A stretch of DNA of 64,000 nt from Nissolia schottii (Eukaryota > Streptophyta > Magnoliopsida > Fabales > Fabaceae). Made by a program: the position numbers and the translations under genes. The stretch spans positions 174,833 through 238,832 of the forward strand of contig QANU01002159.1 in the NCBI GenBank assembly GCA_003254905.1. Reading direction: 5' to 3'. Positions 13,095 to 22,450 of the stretch are shown one piece after another; position 1 is the first letter of the stretch, and every line of letters starts with the position of its first letter. The notes under the pieces are model-generated. The model saw only the letters and a list, made by a program, of their open reading frames with translations, ran no database searches and was not told the DNA's origin.

Positions 13095-14107
13095 TATAAC
13101 ATCCCAATTTTGACATTCTTTATTTTGTAGTTAATTCTCTTTAGATTAACTAATGCTTTGTTTCTTGAAATTCATGGTAAGTGAATTTATTCTATACTAC
13201 TGAAAAATCTTATAATTTGACAATATAGAATTGTTTGAGGATATATTCTCCTAATTAATAATTAACATTAATCTAGCTATGATTTTATTGAGTTAATAAA
13301 TAATCAATGACTAATTTAATAATTTCTAAAAATGTATAATTTCTCATAAAACAATATTCTTATTAATTATTAAATTTAAGTTATAAGATAAAATGTTGGG
13401 GTCAAAATATTAATTAAAGGCCTAATAATTAGGGTTAATAGCAACTTACCCCTATATTATAATTGTTATGCACTTAATCGTGAAAGGGTTTGAGGGAATT
13501 GTGTTTTTTTTATAAAAAAATAAGTTTTTCTTTTATTTTTATTTCAAAGAAAGGATAATTTTGTCCTTACAATATATCCTGTGATAGACATATGTATACT
13601 AACAGACCTTTTAGACGTTAAAAGTGACGGAATGTCTTATTTGAACTGTTTAGAAAGCTTAGGGGGTTGAATTGCATATTTTGCAATGTTAGGAGGTTAA
13701 GTGCACAACAACCATAATACAAGGGGGTAAGTTTCTATTAACCCTAATAATTATTTAAAAGCTCATAACATAATTAAAAAGATAGAGTAAGATTTACCAC
13801 AAAGAATATGTCCAAAGACAGGATTAAGATTATAGAAAAAATTGTTGAAAGTAAAGATGATATTTTATTATTTGTAATAACAGTAAAGATAATATTTTAT
13901 TATTCTATAATGATATTAAAGATTTTTATAATGCTTAAGGATAATTTTAGTGTGACAATTCTTTAAAACTTTGTTAATTCTTTTTTCTACTTTACACCAC
14001 CTTACTATGCATGACATCTTCCATAAAGTGTCCAATAACTATCTATGCATATATTTTTATGATCATTGTTTACGACTTAAGCGTAAGCAACTAGTATGGG
14101 TGTTACA
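13095..14107 (+). mobile_element. Probable solo LTR of a Ty3-type element, carrying a nested MITE
   Basis: It begins TATAACATCCCAATTTTGAC, a one-base variant of the TGTAACATCCC start common to legume Ty3 LTRs. It ends GGGTGTTACA, and its last 40 bases repeat the end seen at 1795-1834. No internal gag or polymerase sequence follows, so it reads as a solo LTR. A 313-bp Mutator-type MITE lies inside. The 5-bp target duplication expected for an LTR is not visible, so this remains a proposal. Confidence 0.4.
13432..13744. mobile_element. Mutator-type MITE with perfect 9-bp target duplication
   Basis: The element starts GGGTTAATAGCAACTTACC; the reverse complement of its right end starts GGGTTAATAGAAACTTACC. 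The inverted repeats run for about 60 bases. Both sides are flanked by the identical nonamer TAATAATTA (13423-13431 and 13745-13753). A 9-bp duplication is the hallmark of the Mutator superfamily. The interior (313 bp in total) is AT-rich and codes for nothing, so it must have been moved by a transposase supplied elsewhere. The near-identical ends suggest a fairly recent insertion. Confidence 0.85.
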
Positions 14108-14645
14108 ATACTTTATAGGTTTTGATTTTTACAACACATATTCGTCAATGGGTCATCCCTCATGACTTATAACAAGCTCTAGGATTCTATTTGATCTCTT
14201 TAAGTGCCTCCAAAAATTCAAACCTTCATTTAGAAGCTTGCTCATGAGGGAATGATGGTCAAATAGAGACTGAAAGAATGCATCCTTTACCTTTATGACC
14301 TTTGCTCCAATGCCAGCGTAGCACAGAATCTATCACACATTGCATCATATCATGCCCTTACAACAAAGATGTTTGGATTGGACTAGGTTATCCAAATCCC
14401 TCTAGTGTGACACCTAACACTCCCTTTTGGCGTTGGTGGTGGGACTTGGTGTAGCCCTGTTACTGCAACCATCTTTGGAGATTATTGCATTCACTATTTG
14501 GAGAATTTGGCTATCCAAAAATGTTAAAGTGTTTGTGGACAAGATAGTTTCCCTACAGGTCCAATAGCATTCTTTTTGCTGACGATTTCAAACAGCACAA
14601 TATGACATGACACTATCTATTCTCCTATAATATCTTTATTTTTTT

Positions 14646-14907
14646 GGGTTAATACCCTATTTAATCGCCGGACTTTACACACTTTCCCTACTTGGTCCCT
14701 GGACAAAAAAAAAATAAAGACCCATTAGTCCGTGGACTTTGCAAATATTAGACATGTTGGTCCCTCCATCCATGACACCGTTAACGAATGCTTGGTTGGT
14801 GTCAACAAAGACATTTTCTCTCTTCTCAACCCTAAAATGACATTATTTTGATAATGTAAAGTTTAAGAACCAACTTGGCCAACAAAAGTCCAAGAACTAA
14901 TTAACCC
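14646..14907. mobile_element. Degenerate Mutator-like MITE
   Basis: The left end GGGTTAATACCC and the reverse complement of the right end GGGGTTAATTAG are followed on both sides by GGACTTT and then ACTTGGTCC / AGTTGGTTC blocks. This is the usual legume arrangement in which the ends read like 'GGTCCCTGGAC'. No target duplication was recognised and the copy is old. Confidence 0.45.
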
Positions 14908-16480
14908 CTGCACTCTTGCTACCACCTCCACCTCCATCTTCATCCCACCACCACAACCCACAACCTATTTTGACCATTACCATTACCACCACTCATACTC
15001 CATTCTCACTATCACCATAGACTCCCCACCCTCACCCACACCACCCAACCCCTCCCTCCTCACGCTACCACCGTCACCATACACACCTTTATTTTATTTT
15101 TTTTTGGACCCCTTATTGCAATAGTTCATCTTTTACCATGAATACACATCAACCTTTGTCCAAAGTAATAATAATAATAATTGAAGGGAAAGAGATTTCC
15201 AACACTTTAATTAATGGTGTCAAATTCATTTTTTATGTGAATGAGATAATGGGTGCGTTTGTTTCAATAAAAATATGATGACTTGGTGTTCTTTTGTGGA
15301 CTCAAAAGTTCTTTCATGGACTCAAGCCGAGCATTGGTGACTCAAAGATCAAAGGGTTCTTTTATGGACCAAGCTAGGTCGTTGACCAACTTGGTCCTTG
15401 GGAAAATCTTATAAGTGGAAATAGATGGGGAAGTCTTTAGCAATTAATGTGTTATTGTATTATTTTACACATTGGTCCTCATTTAACATAATTAATGTCT
15501 CATTAATTTATTAATTTAGTCTAAATCTGCAGTTGCTACACCAAATATCAAAAGAAAATGGGTCACCATCTCCTTCCACCACCACAACCACCACCTCTTT
15601 ACCACCACGACGCCGCCACCTTCTTCGCCGCTACCCACTGTTTCTCGCCTGCCACCCTTATCCCCTACCAGCATCAGATCATTTTTCTTGCCCCTCTTCT
15701 TTCTCTCATCTCCCCTTCCCTTGCCTTCTTTTGTCATTGCGCCTAACACTAGCGCTCATCGGCTCTGACGCCGACACCGGCTACTTCCCTTTCTCCTTCC
15801 GTTGCCATCTTCCCTGCACCTCCCTTCACCGCCCGTCAACACTACCACCACCACCACCACCACCACCACCATTCTCCTCACTTTTTCTCTTCTCGAACCT
15901 CGAGATTTGACTTTCGCAAATCGCAAAAGAGTACCACCAGATATGGTTTTCTCAAGATCTTGCTTTCTGCAAAACAACGGCACCACCAGATCTACATTTG
16001 TTCTTCTTCTTTGCCAGAACATCATCGTTGTTTTTGCCGGCGAGCAACCACGAGCAGCCCACCGTTGTTAACCACTAGCCACTATAGTTTGAGAAAATCT
16101 ATTTTTTTTTTTGAAAGCGTGTGCGATTTTCATGAAAGCAGATCTATGGAAGGGAAGAGAGAAGATCTTATTTGTGCAATTTTGATTTTCTTTTTTGGCT
16201 CTGTTGTTGTTGATGAACGATGACGAAGATTGATGAGTGTTGATGTTAGTTTTCCTTTTCTCGTTTTGTGAATCTCATAAATTTGTTAAGTTTACATCAT
16301 GGTGGTGCTGGGTTGAGGGTGTAGAGTGTGGGCAGCGACTAGTTGTGGGTGGAACAGAGGTGGAGGTGATGAAGAGTAGTGGAGGTCAGTGACAGTGGCA
16401 GAGATGGAGATAGCGCCGGGACGAGGTGATGAGAAAATATTAGCTAATAATTCAAAACCCAGAGAGTATCGCATCTCCGA
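14908..16480. other. CCA-rich, GC-richer non-genic stretch
   Basis: Low-complexity CCACC/CACCA DNA at 14930-15070 and again at 15580-15880, including an uninterrupted CCA run at 15842-15871. Frames on both strands look proline- or glycine-rich only because of these repeats. A hAT-like word (GGGTGCGTTTG) occurs near 15251. I see no real gene before the mS33 fragment. Confidence 0.45.
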
Positions 16481-16494
16481 AAGAGAGAGAGGTG

Positions 16495-16704
16495 ATGGCT
16501 TTGAAGAGCCTGGTTGGCGCGGCAATCAGCCAGGGAGTGGCGGAAGCCCGGGCCCCAATATTCGGGCACCAGTTGAACCCAACGGGCCAGAAATCGGCCC
16601 ACAAGTATCTCCGCAAGAAGCTATTCGGGGAGAAGGTCGCCCAATGGTACCCTCACGACATCAAGAAGGACGACCCTCTCGTCATGGCCCCGTCAAGAAC
16701 AAGA
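16495..16704 (+). pseudogene. Mitochondrial ribosomal protein mS33 fragment (first exon, frameshifted end)
   Basis: Seventy codons from ATG read as the N-terminal two-thirds of plant mS33, a small-subunit mitoribosome protein of about 100 residues. Recognisable blocks are GVAEARAPIFGHQLNPTGQ (residues 15-33), SAHKYLRKKLFGEKVAQWYP (35-54) and HDIKKDDPLVMA (55-66). After that the family continues with RQEQER. The same DNA gives exactly this if one base of a four-C run at 16688-16691 is ignored; as written it reads PSRTR. A GT donor follows at 16705. No downstream exon for the conserved basic C-terminus (KLEMLKRRGKGPPKKG type) was found in the following kilobases. I read it as a truncated, frameshifted copy. 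An assembly error in the C run is possible, but it would not explain the missing second exon. Confidence 0.7.
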
Positions 16705-18592
16705 GTAACTAACTCTCTCACTCTCTCTCTTTTATCTCTCTCACGTTATTACTCAATTTAACGCGTTTAGGGAGTGCCCTCTAGGTGTTTGTGCTTTTGC
16801 TTCTGTGACAATTGTGCTAGAGTTTATGTACAAGTTGCAGGACGCAGAGAATAAAAATGCAAAATGACCCTCTTTGAGTGTATGATGATAATGGCACCTC
16901 ATTTAACTGACAACATGTTTTGTTTTGAAGTGGGAACGCCCATAATCAATTATGGTAGCGACTAGATGTGAAAATTGATTTGGGGTGTTAAAACCAAACA
17001 TGCTGACTAACACGAATCAACTAACTAACTGATTATGCGGTATGGTGATCTGGTGTTTTCTGTGATTATCAGCATGAGCAAGTTAATGGGGTTTCCTTGT
17101 TTTGGTGAATGAGTTGAGTGGTGACATAAAAAACGTTTTTTTATTTTTATTTTGGGTGGGGTTGTAGTGATTGAATGCTTCACTTAATCAGAGAATTTCC
17201 ATGTAATTTGAGGGCTGTCTGTGCAATTTTGTCATGGTGGATGATGAGCTCCAGCCTCCAACTGTTTTGGAAATTGGGTGGTGTGGTGTGAGCAACAATG
17301 TTGGTTGTTTCAACATGTTGTTTAACAGTACTTCAACTGCCTTGACATTAAAGAAAGATGTGGACAGTGGTGTGTATTGACGTTTAAACATTGTTTTAAG
17401 TTTTCAACATGATTGATTATGTAAATTTATGATGAGAGTTTAGTTAGTTATGTTTTGCTAGAGATTGTTATGTCAGTTACTAACATAACATTAATCTTAG
17501 TTGTGTATGTATTCATCTCTTAACATTAATAACGTGAATACATTATGAATATTATTTGTCTATTGTGGGATTGCTTTTAATCTTAGGGGAAAATGTTTTC
17601 TTTTGTTTTTGTCCCACTTTTTAGGCATGTTTACTATCCCTATATATTTGCATTTGAGCTTAGTTTACTGTTTTTAGAATAAGAATGATGTAAGAAGGGT
17701 GCGTGTTTTTTATACTTATTTTAGGCTTTCTTTACAAATCACTAAGGTTAGATTATCGAAGATGGTGACTATTTTCTGCCATACATCTTTCTGAACGTGG
17801 AAACTTCATCGATGAGTTAATCTGGCAATGTTATCTTGCTGGTTCTCCTGTGAATTTGGCTAGCCAACGCAATTGAGCACTAGCAAGAACAGAAAAGAAA
17901 AATTAGTTTAACTAACTTTCATGTTGTCATCGTCATGTTACTCATACTCTGTTCAAGGATCCACTACAATTTTTGTAATGGCTCAAACTAAGCATATTGT
18001 TGGATCCATAATTTCTTAATTTTACGAAACTGCCAATTGAACCAAATGTTCAGATTCCTAGAATAGGTTAAGTATTGCAACAAGAAGATAAATTATATAT
18101 AGGTATCATATGGATGATTTCTCTTTTCGGAATGGTAAATTATGACTTTATGACATCTGCTTTTGCTTGTCTCTTAGCTTTAGTCGCTCAATTCTCAGAT
18201 AAAATTACAATGATACGTAAGTGTACTATTTGATTGATCACCAGACGAAACTACTACAGAGCTATATTTCTTCATGTTTGTTGCATTCATATATTACTTT
18301 TAGAAAACTTTGGTCTTTTTCTCTTGGATCGTATAAGACATGATAATATGAGAAAAGAACTTCTATCACGTATTTGGTGTAACATATAATAACATGGAAT
18401 AAAATAACGTTCTCTGGTATATTTTATTTTTATCTTAAAATTGTTGGATAAAGTTATTAGGTTTCAAGAGGTTTGATAACACTTCATAGAAATTATTTAT
18501 GTTTTCCAACCCCAAATTAACCCTAACCTTTTCCGGTGCACACTCCTCTCAACTTTCACACCATACCACCTTGTCCACCGCCATCACACACA
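16705..18592. other. Non-genic stretch after the mS33 fragment
   Basis: Moderately AT-rich with no coding frame of note. It could be the former first intron of the mS33 copy, but no second exon was recognised. The final 60 bases are C-rich and lead directly into the target site of the hAT-like element. Confidence 0.4.
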
Positions 18593-19467
18593 CTAGACCT
18601 CATAGTTATTAAAATCGCTAGTTAACTCGTAAACTCGTACGAGTTTAGGTAGTAAAATCGAGTTAACTCGCATGTAAACTCGTTCCTGGGTAAAATCGGT
18701 ATGAGTTTACCACAGGTAGGTTTTTTTTTAATTTTTTTTTATTTTTTACAGCTGCGCATGCAATCGTGCTCCGTAGTACCATCGTGCTTCGTTCCTAATC
18801 CATCGTATGTATTTTATCATTTTTTCAGAGATCTTTTCCATTAGGGTGCGTGACCTCTGCATCGCTATCTGTACTTTAGTGTTTTGGATTAGAGGCATCT
18901 TCGTCACATACTCGCTTCCTGTGATGCTCAGTACTAGGGGACTCGTTGGTATCTTCGGTATTTATGTTGTTGTGTGTGTCATCTCCTGGATATTTATGTT
19001 CTTGAAGGTTCCAAAAACAAAGGGCATGCCCCTCGAACTCATCACCGAATTCTTTGTTGTCTGCTCGGAGCAGACTATTTCTGTAAAAAATGAGTGACAT
19101 TGTTCTTTATATACATTTGCTATGTTGGTTGCTCAATACACCGTCTCTCTCTTGTGTTGATAGATTTTACTTGTCATTAAGTTTATGTGGAGCAGAATAT
19201 GTTCTTGTTCAAACATATGTATTATGTATTATCTATGAATTGAACTTAGAACTCATATATTTCATCTTCATTAGTGCTTTGTTATGGAGTTAAAAGTATT
19301 TATGAATTTCAAGTTTTATTAAATATATTTTTGTAGCACAATAATTTTTTAAAATATTTTTTAATATTTTTTCAATAATAGGTAAACTCGTACGAGTTTA
19401 CGATCCGAGTTTACGAAGGCTTTACTGGTTTACTTAAACTCGCGAGTTTGATAACCATGCTAGACCC
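18593..19467 (+). mobile_element. Non-autonomous hAT-like element carrying a sugar-transporter exon
   Basis: The element proper is 18601-19459 (859 bp). It is flanked by CTAGACCT (18593-18600) and CTAGACCC (19460-19467), a 7/8-matching 8-bp target duplication typical of the hAT superfamily. The ends are inverted repeats: CATAGTTATTAAAATCG on the left and, as reverse complement, CATGGTTATCAAACTCG on the right (14 of 17 identical). Just inside, both ends carry the same perfect palindrome TAAACTCGTACGAGTTTA (18630-18647 and 19383-19400), with more AAACTCG repeats that could serve as transposase-binding sites. No transposase frame is present. The centre holds a host gene fragment, annotated separately. 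Confidence 0.75.
18825..19097 (+). pseudogene. Captured 3'-terminal exon of a tonoplast sugar transporter (TST/TMT)
   Basis: Ninety codons plus stop match the C-terminus of plant tonoplast monosaccharide/sucrose transporters (major facilitator family). Recognisable blocks, in order, are SEIFSIRVRDLCIAIC, then VTYSLPVMLSTRGLVGIFGI, ISWIFMFLKVPKTKGMPLEL, ITEFF and the terminal VKNE. From memory the family has RVRGLCIAIC, KVPETKGMPLEVITEFF and AAKNE at these places, so this copy has scattered changes (E to K in PETKG, R for G) but no stop and no frameshift. Upstream lies a pyrimidine-rich tract ending in CAG, like the 3' end of an intron, which points to capture of genomic DNA and not of cDNA. 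Everything before the last exon is missing, so it cannot make a transporter. It lies wholly inside the hAT-like element. Confidence 0.8.
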
Positions 19468-19625
19468 TCTGTTCAGCTCGTTTAATTTCTCCATAGCTGT
19501 ATATATTTCTTCTCTACTCACCTGTCATCGTTTAGTTCTTTGTACGTGGACAGTTCCAGTGCCAATGAAGTTTTAATTGCAAGTTTACTTGCCCAATTTC
19601 AATTGAGACTCATTGCCAAAAGATG

Positions 19626-19677
19626 AAGCTATAACAACGATTATAATTTGTAGCTATAACAACGATTATAATTTGTT
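19626..19677. repeat. Short tandem duplication (2 x ~26 bp)
   Basis: The unit AGCTATAACAACGATTATAA plus a few more bases occurs twice in direct succession. It has no coding meaning and looks like a replication slip. Confidence 0.7.
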
Positions 19678-20264
19678 AGCATAGTTTGAGTTATCACAAC
19701 ACTAAAACATGACACTTACGTAGTGATATATGTCACTGCTTTTACATTTAGGGAAATGGTGCATAATTATCAATTTGACGCACTTTTAATTTTTTTTATC
19801 CATTAATAAATTTTCAAAGTCATGGTGAATGTGCACACTAGCACTTGAGTTAATGGGCCATTTACTAATGGAAAAATTCACAACAACACTCTTTCAATTT
19901 ATAAATAATACTTTAGCTTCCAATCTTTGTATTCCTCAATGTGAGACTTTTCAATTATTCTTAGAATTTCTCTAACAAACAAATGCCAAATATATGGGAT
20001 AAATTTTTCCTAAAAGAACGTTTCTGGCCAAGATTTATTAGTGTATATATGATCAAAGCATTTGAATAATTTTATATTTATGATACAAATATATAAATAA
20101 AGTTATAATTTTAATATTTTATACATAAAATTTCCATCAACAATGCATTTCAATTTAATATAATAATAAGATAAAAGAATTGTATAACAAAATAAAACTC
20201 AATGTTACATCTTCAATTACTAAAAAGAAACACATAAATATGTTGTATCTTCTAAAATATGATT

Positions 20265-20265
20265 T

Positions 20266-20299
<34 letters not shown>
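20265..20299. repeat. AT dinucleotide microsatellite
   Basis: An uninterrupted AT/TA run of about 17 units in AT-rich intergenic DNA. Confidence 0.9.
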
Positions 20300-20303
<4 letters not shown>

Positions 20304-20529
20304 TAAAAGTTACATGAATATTGTTGGAAAAAAGTTTGCAAAATGCTTCCCAAAAATATGTGTCATTGGAAAAAACTCGTGCTCTAGAAGCCAAAACGTG
20401 ATTTTCTTTACATTGTTTAGTAAACTTGATATTTATATGCTCCTTCGTTTCCGTTTTAACTATCTAATTACTAAACACTACATATTAAGGTAAAAAAAAT
20501 ATTTTGGTAAATGTATAAACTAGCATTTT

Positions 20530-20784
20530 CTCCGTCCACTTTTATATGTCGCTTTTTACCCAAAACTTTGTATAAAATTAATTATCATTTGATTAAATTA
20601 ATGAAATATTAATTATTGTCTTTTTAGCTATACCTCTATTTACTATGAGCTTTCTACACTTGTATTAATTATTGAAGGGAATTTAATCTAAGCACTTGAT
20701 ATTTTTTTAAGTTTGTGAAAATTAATTATTTTCTTAATTTGTGTGCATTTTTCAAAAACGACATATAATATTGCATGGATGGAG
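20530..20784 (+). mobile_element. Stowaway-like MITE, copy A
   Basis: It begins CTCCGTCCACTTTTATATGT. The reverse complement of its right end reads CTCCATCCATGCAATATTAT and then ATGTCG, matching the left end. The CTCCRTCC terminus is characteristic of Stowaway-type Tc1/mariner MITEs. The body matches copy B (20870-21128) in reverse orientation, sharing words such as AAATAGAGGTATAG, AAGTGCTTAGA/TCTAAGCACTT and GCACACAAATTAAGAAAA. Non-coding. Confidence 0.7.
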
Positions 20785-20869
20785 TATGAGTTGACAAAAT
20801 CATCCCTATATAAAAAAATAAATTTCTATTTCCAATATAATTATTACTCTCTTTATATCCACTATATTA

Positions 20870-21128
20870 CTCCTTATATCTACTCTTATATGTCACTTTT
20901 GACAAATGCACACAAATTAAGAAAACAATTAATTTGCACATAATTAAAGGAAACATCAAGTGCTTAGACTAAAATTCAGGAGAAATTATAATGCAATTAA
21001 TACAATAATAGAAAGTGCATAATAAATAGAGGTATAGTTGGAAATACAGTAATTTATACTTCATTAATCTAATCACAACTAATTTTGGACAAAATTTGGT
21101 GTGAAACGTGACATGTCGACAGAGAGAG
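20870..21128 (-). mobile_element. Stowaway-like MITE, copy B (inverted relative to A)
   Basis: Flanked by TA on both sides (20868-20869 and 21129-21130), as expected for Tc1/mariner target choice. It is the reverse complement of copy A along its length, with moderate divergence. The two copies are separated by only 85 bases, so together they form a 600-bp imperfect palindrome. Confidence 0.7.
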
Positions 21129-21748
21129 TAATAAATATGCTATTACAATTAAAGATATGAATGAAAAAATATAAATAATTACACCTAAATATTATAAATT
21201 ATTAAATATTTTAAAAGCCTAACAAATAAAAAATAGACCACTAAAACGAAATGAATGGAATATTGATTAAGATAGTTAAGCTCATTAAATTTGTTTTCCA
21301 TATAACACCCGTTTGATTGTTTGTAGTTAAACTCATTAAATGAATTATAAACTCAAGATTTGATACTAATATAAAAATGTACACTTTTCAATTTGAATCA
21401 AATTCTTAATCTAAAATCCCTATGCAACTTATCATTTAACCCGCAAACAACTAGTGGCAACAAAAAAATGTCGACATAATTTCTTCATTGTGCACATTGA
21501 ATGTTGACATCAAAAATTCAAAACCAGATGCCAAAATCATCACAGCTGTATATAATACATAACAATCAAAGTTTGGTCATCACTCATCAGAAAACCAACG
21601 CCAAATTCTCCTCTCCTTTTCCAATTCTCTCAGAAATTAAGCAAAATCCTTCACTGTTCCAATTTTTTTTATTGAAATTTTCATGTTGGCTAAAGAGCAC
21701 TTCTATCATGGTGAATGGCCAATGATTCTGGGCATCATGGGCGAGAAT

Positions 21749-21918
21749 CAACAATGTTACTCTTGCACTTCATTTTCTACACTCGTCTCAGCACCTTCCT
21801 TTGATCATACAAAAAGAAAAGAGAAATAAAATATAAATTATGTTTCTCTTTTTTTTTTAAGTCAAAGAGAGGTGTAGAGTAAGAGTGTAGATAATGAAGT
21901 GTACAAATAATATTGTTG
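21749..21918. mobile_element. Small MITE with ~45-bp inverted ends
   Basis: The left end CAACAATGTTAC and the reverse complement of the right end CAACAATATTAT are followed on both sides by a shared block containing CACTTCAT and CTACACTC. The element is 170 bp and non-coding. A partial copy of one end (GTACAAATAATATTGTT) recurs near 22660, showing that it belongs to a dispersed family. Confidence 0.65.
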
Positions 21919-21999
21919 AGTATGTTTTAAATACGAATAAATGTTTCTATCTCTCATTTATTTCGTAGTTGCATTGTTTGTACATTCAAATGGATGGGA

Positions 22000-22450
22000 A
22001 TCCTCTCCTTGGGGCAAAAACATGAAGGTTCTGTTGGAGAGATCTTGACTTCTAAAATAGATCTAAGGCTACAATTAAGGCACATCACCATATCACCCTA
22101 TGCTGCTTCTTTCTCTCACCATCTATTCAAAGTCTAGACTCCACCGGCCACCACCACCTTCCTCTTCTCCCCAATCTTCATGACCCTTATCTCTTCCGCC
22201 ACCGCATCCTCCCACCTCAACCAGAGGTGAATCCTTCTCTTGTGGAGTTGGGAGTATACGATGGCAGAAGAGGTAAGAGCAATGGAGTTAAGAGTTTTGA
22301 GACAACGGGTAGATGCTAATAGAGAGAGAAGAGAGAAGAAGCACATAATGTGATGTGGTGATGCGTCTTAATGGTAGCTTTAAATATATATTAAAGGTAA
22401 AGATTTCTCAAACATAGCCCTCTTATGTTTTCTCCATAAGGTGACAATTG
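22000..22450. mobile_element. Long-TIR Mutator-like element with GC-richer centre
   Basis: About 120 bases at each end form an imperfect inverted repeat. Shared words run in the same order on both arms: CAAAAACAT/GAAAACAT, GAGATCTT/GAAATCTT, GCTACAATTAAG/GCTACCATTAAG and CATCACCATATCAC/CATCACCACATCAC. The inner 22130-22350 is much richer in G+C and has an open frame on the minus strand with no recognised family. This is the look of a non-autonomous Mutator-like element that has taken up foreign sequence. Exact borders and target duplication were not settled. Confidence 0.5.

Noticed and set aside
15533..16071. Proline/serine-rich and glycine/valine-rich open frames on both strands
   Set aside because: They overlap one another and come from CCA/CCT repeats. 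They have no conserved motif and no splice or promoter context.
19383..19400. Palindrome TAAACTCGTACGAGTTTA as a transcription-factor operator
   Set aside because: The same palindrome sits at the other end of the hAT-like element, so it is better explained as a subterminal transposon repeat.
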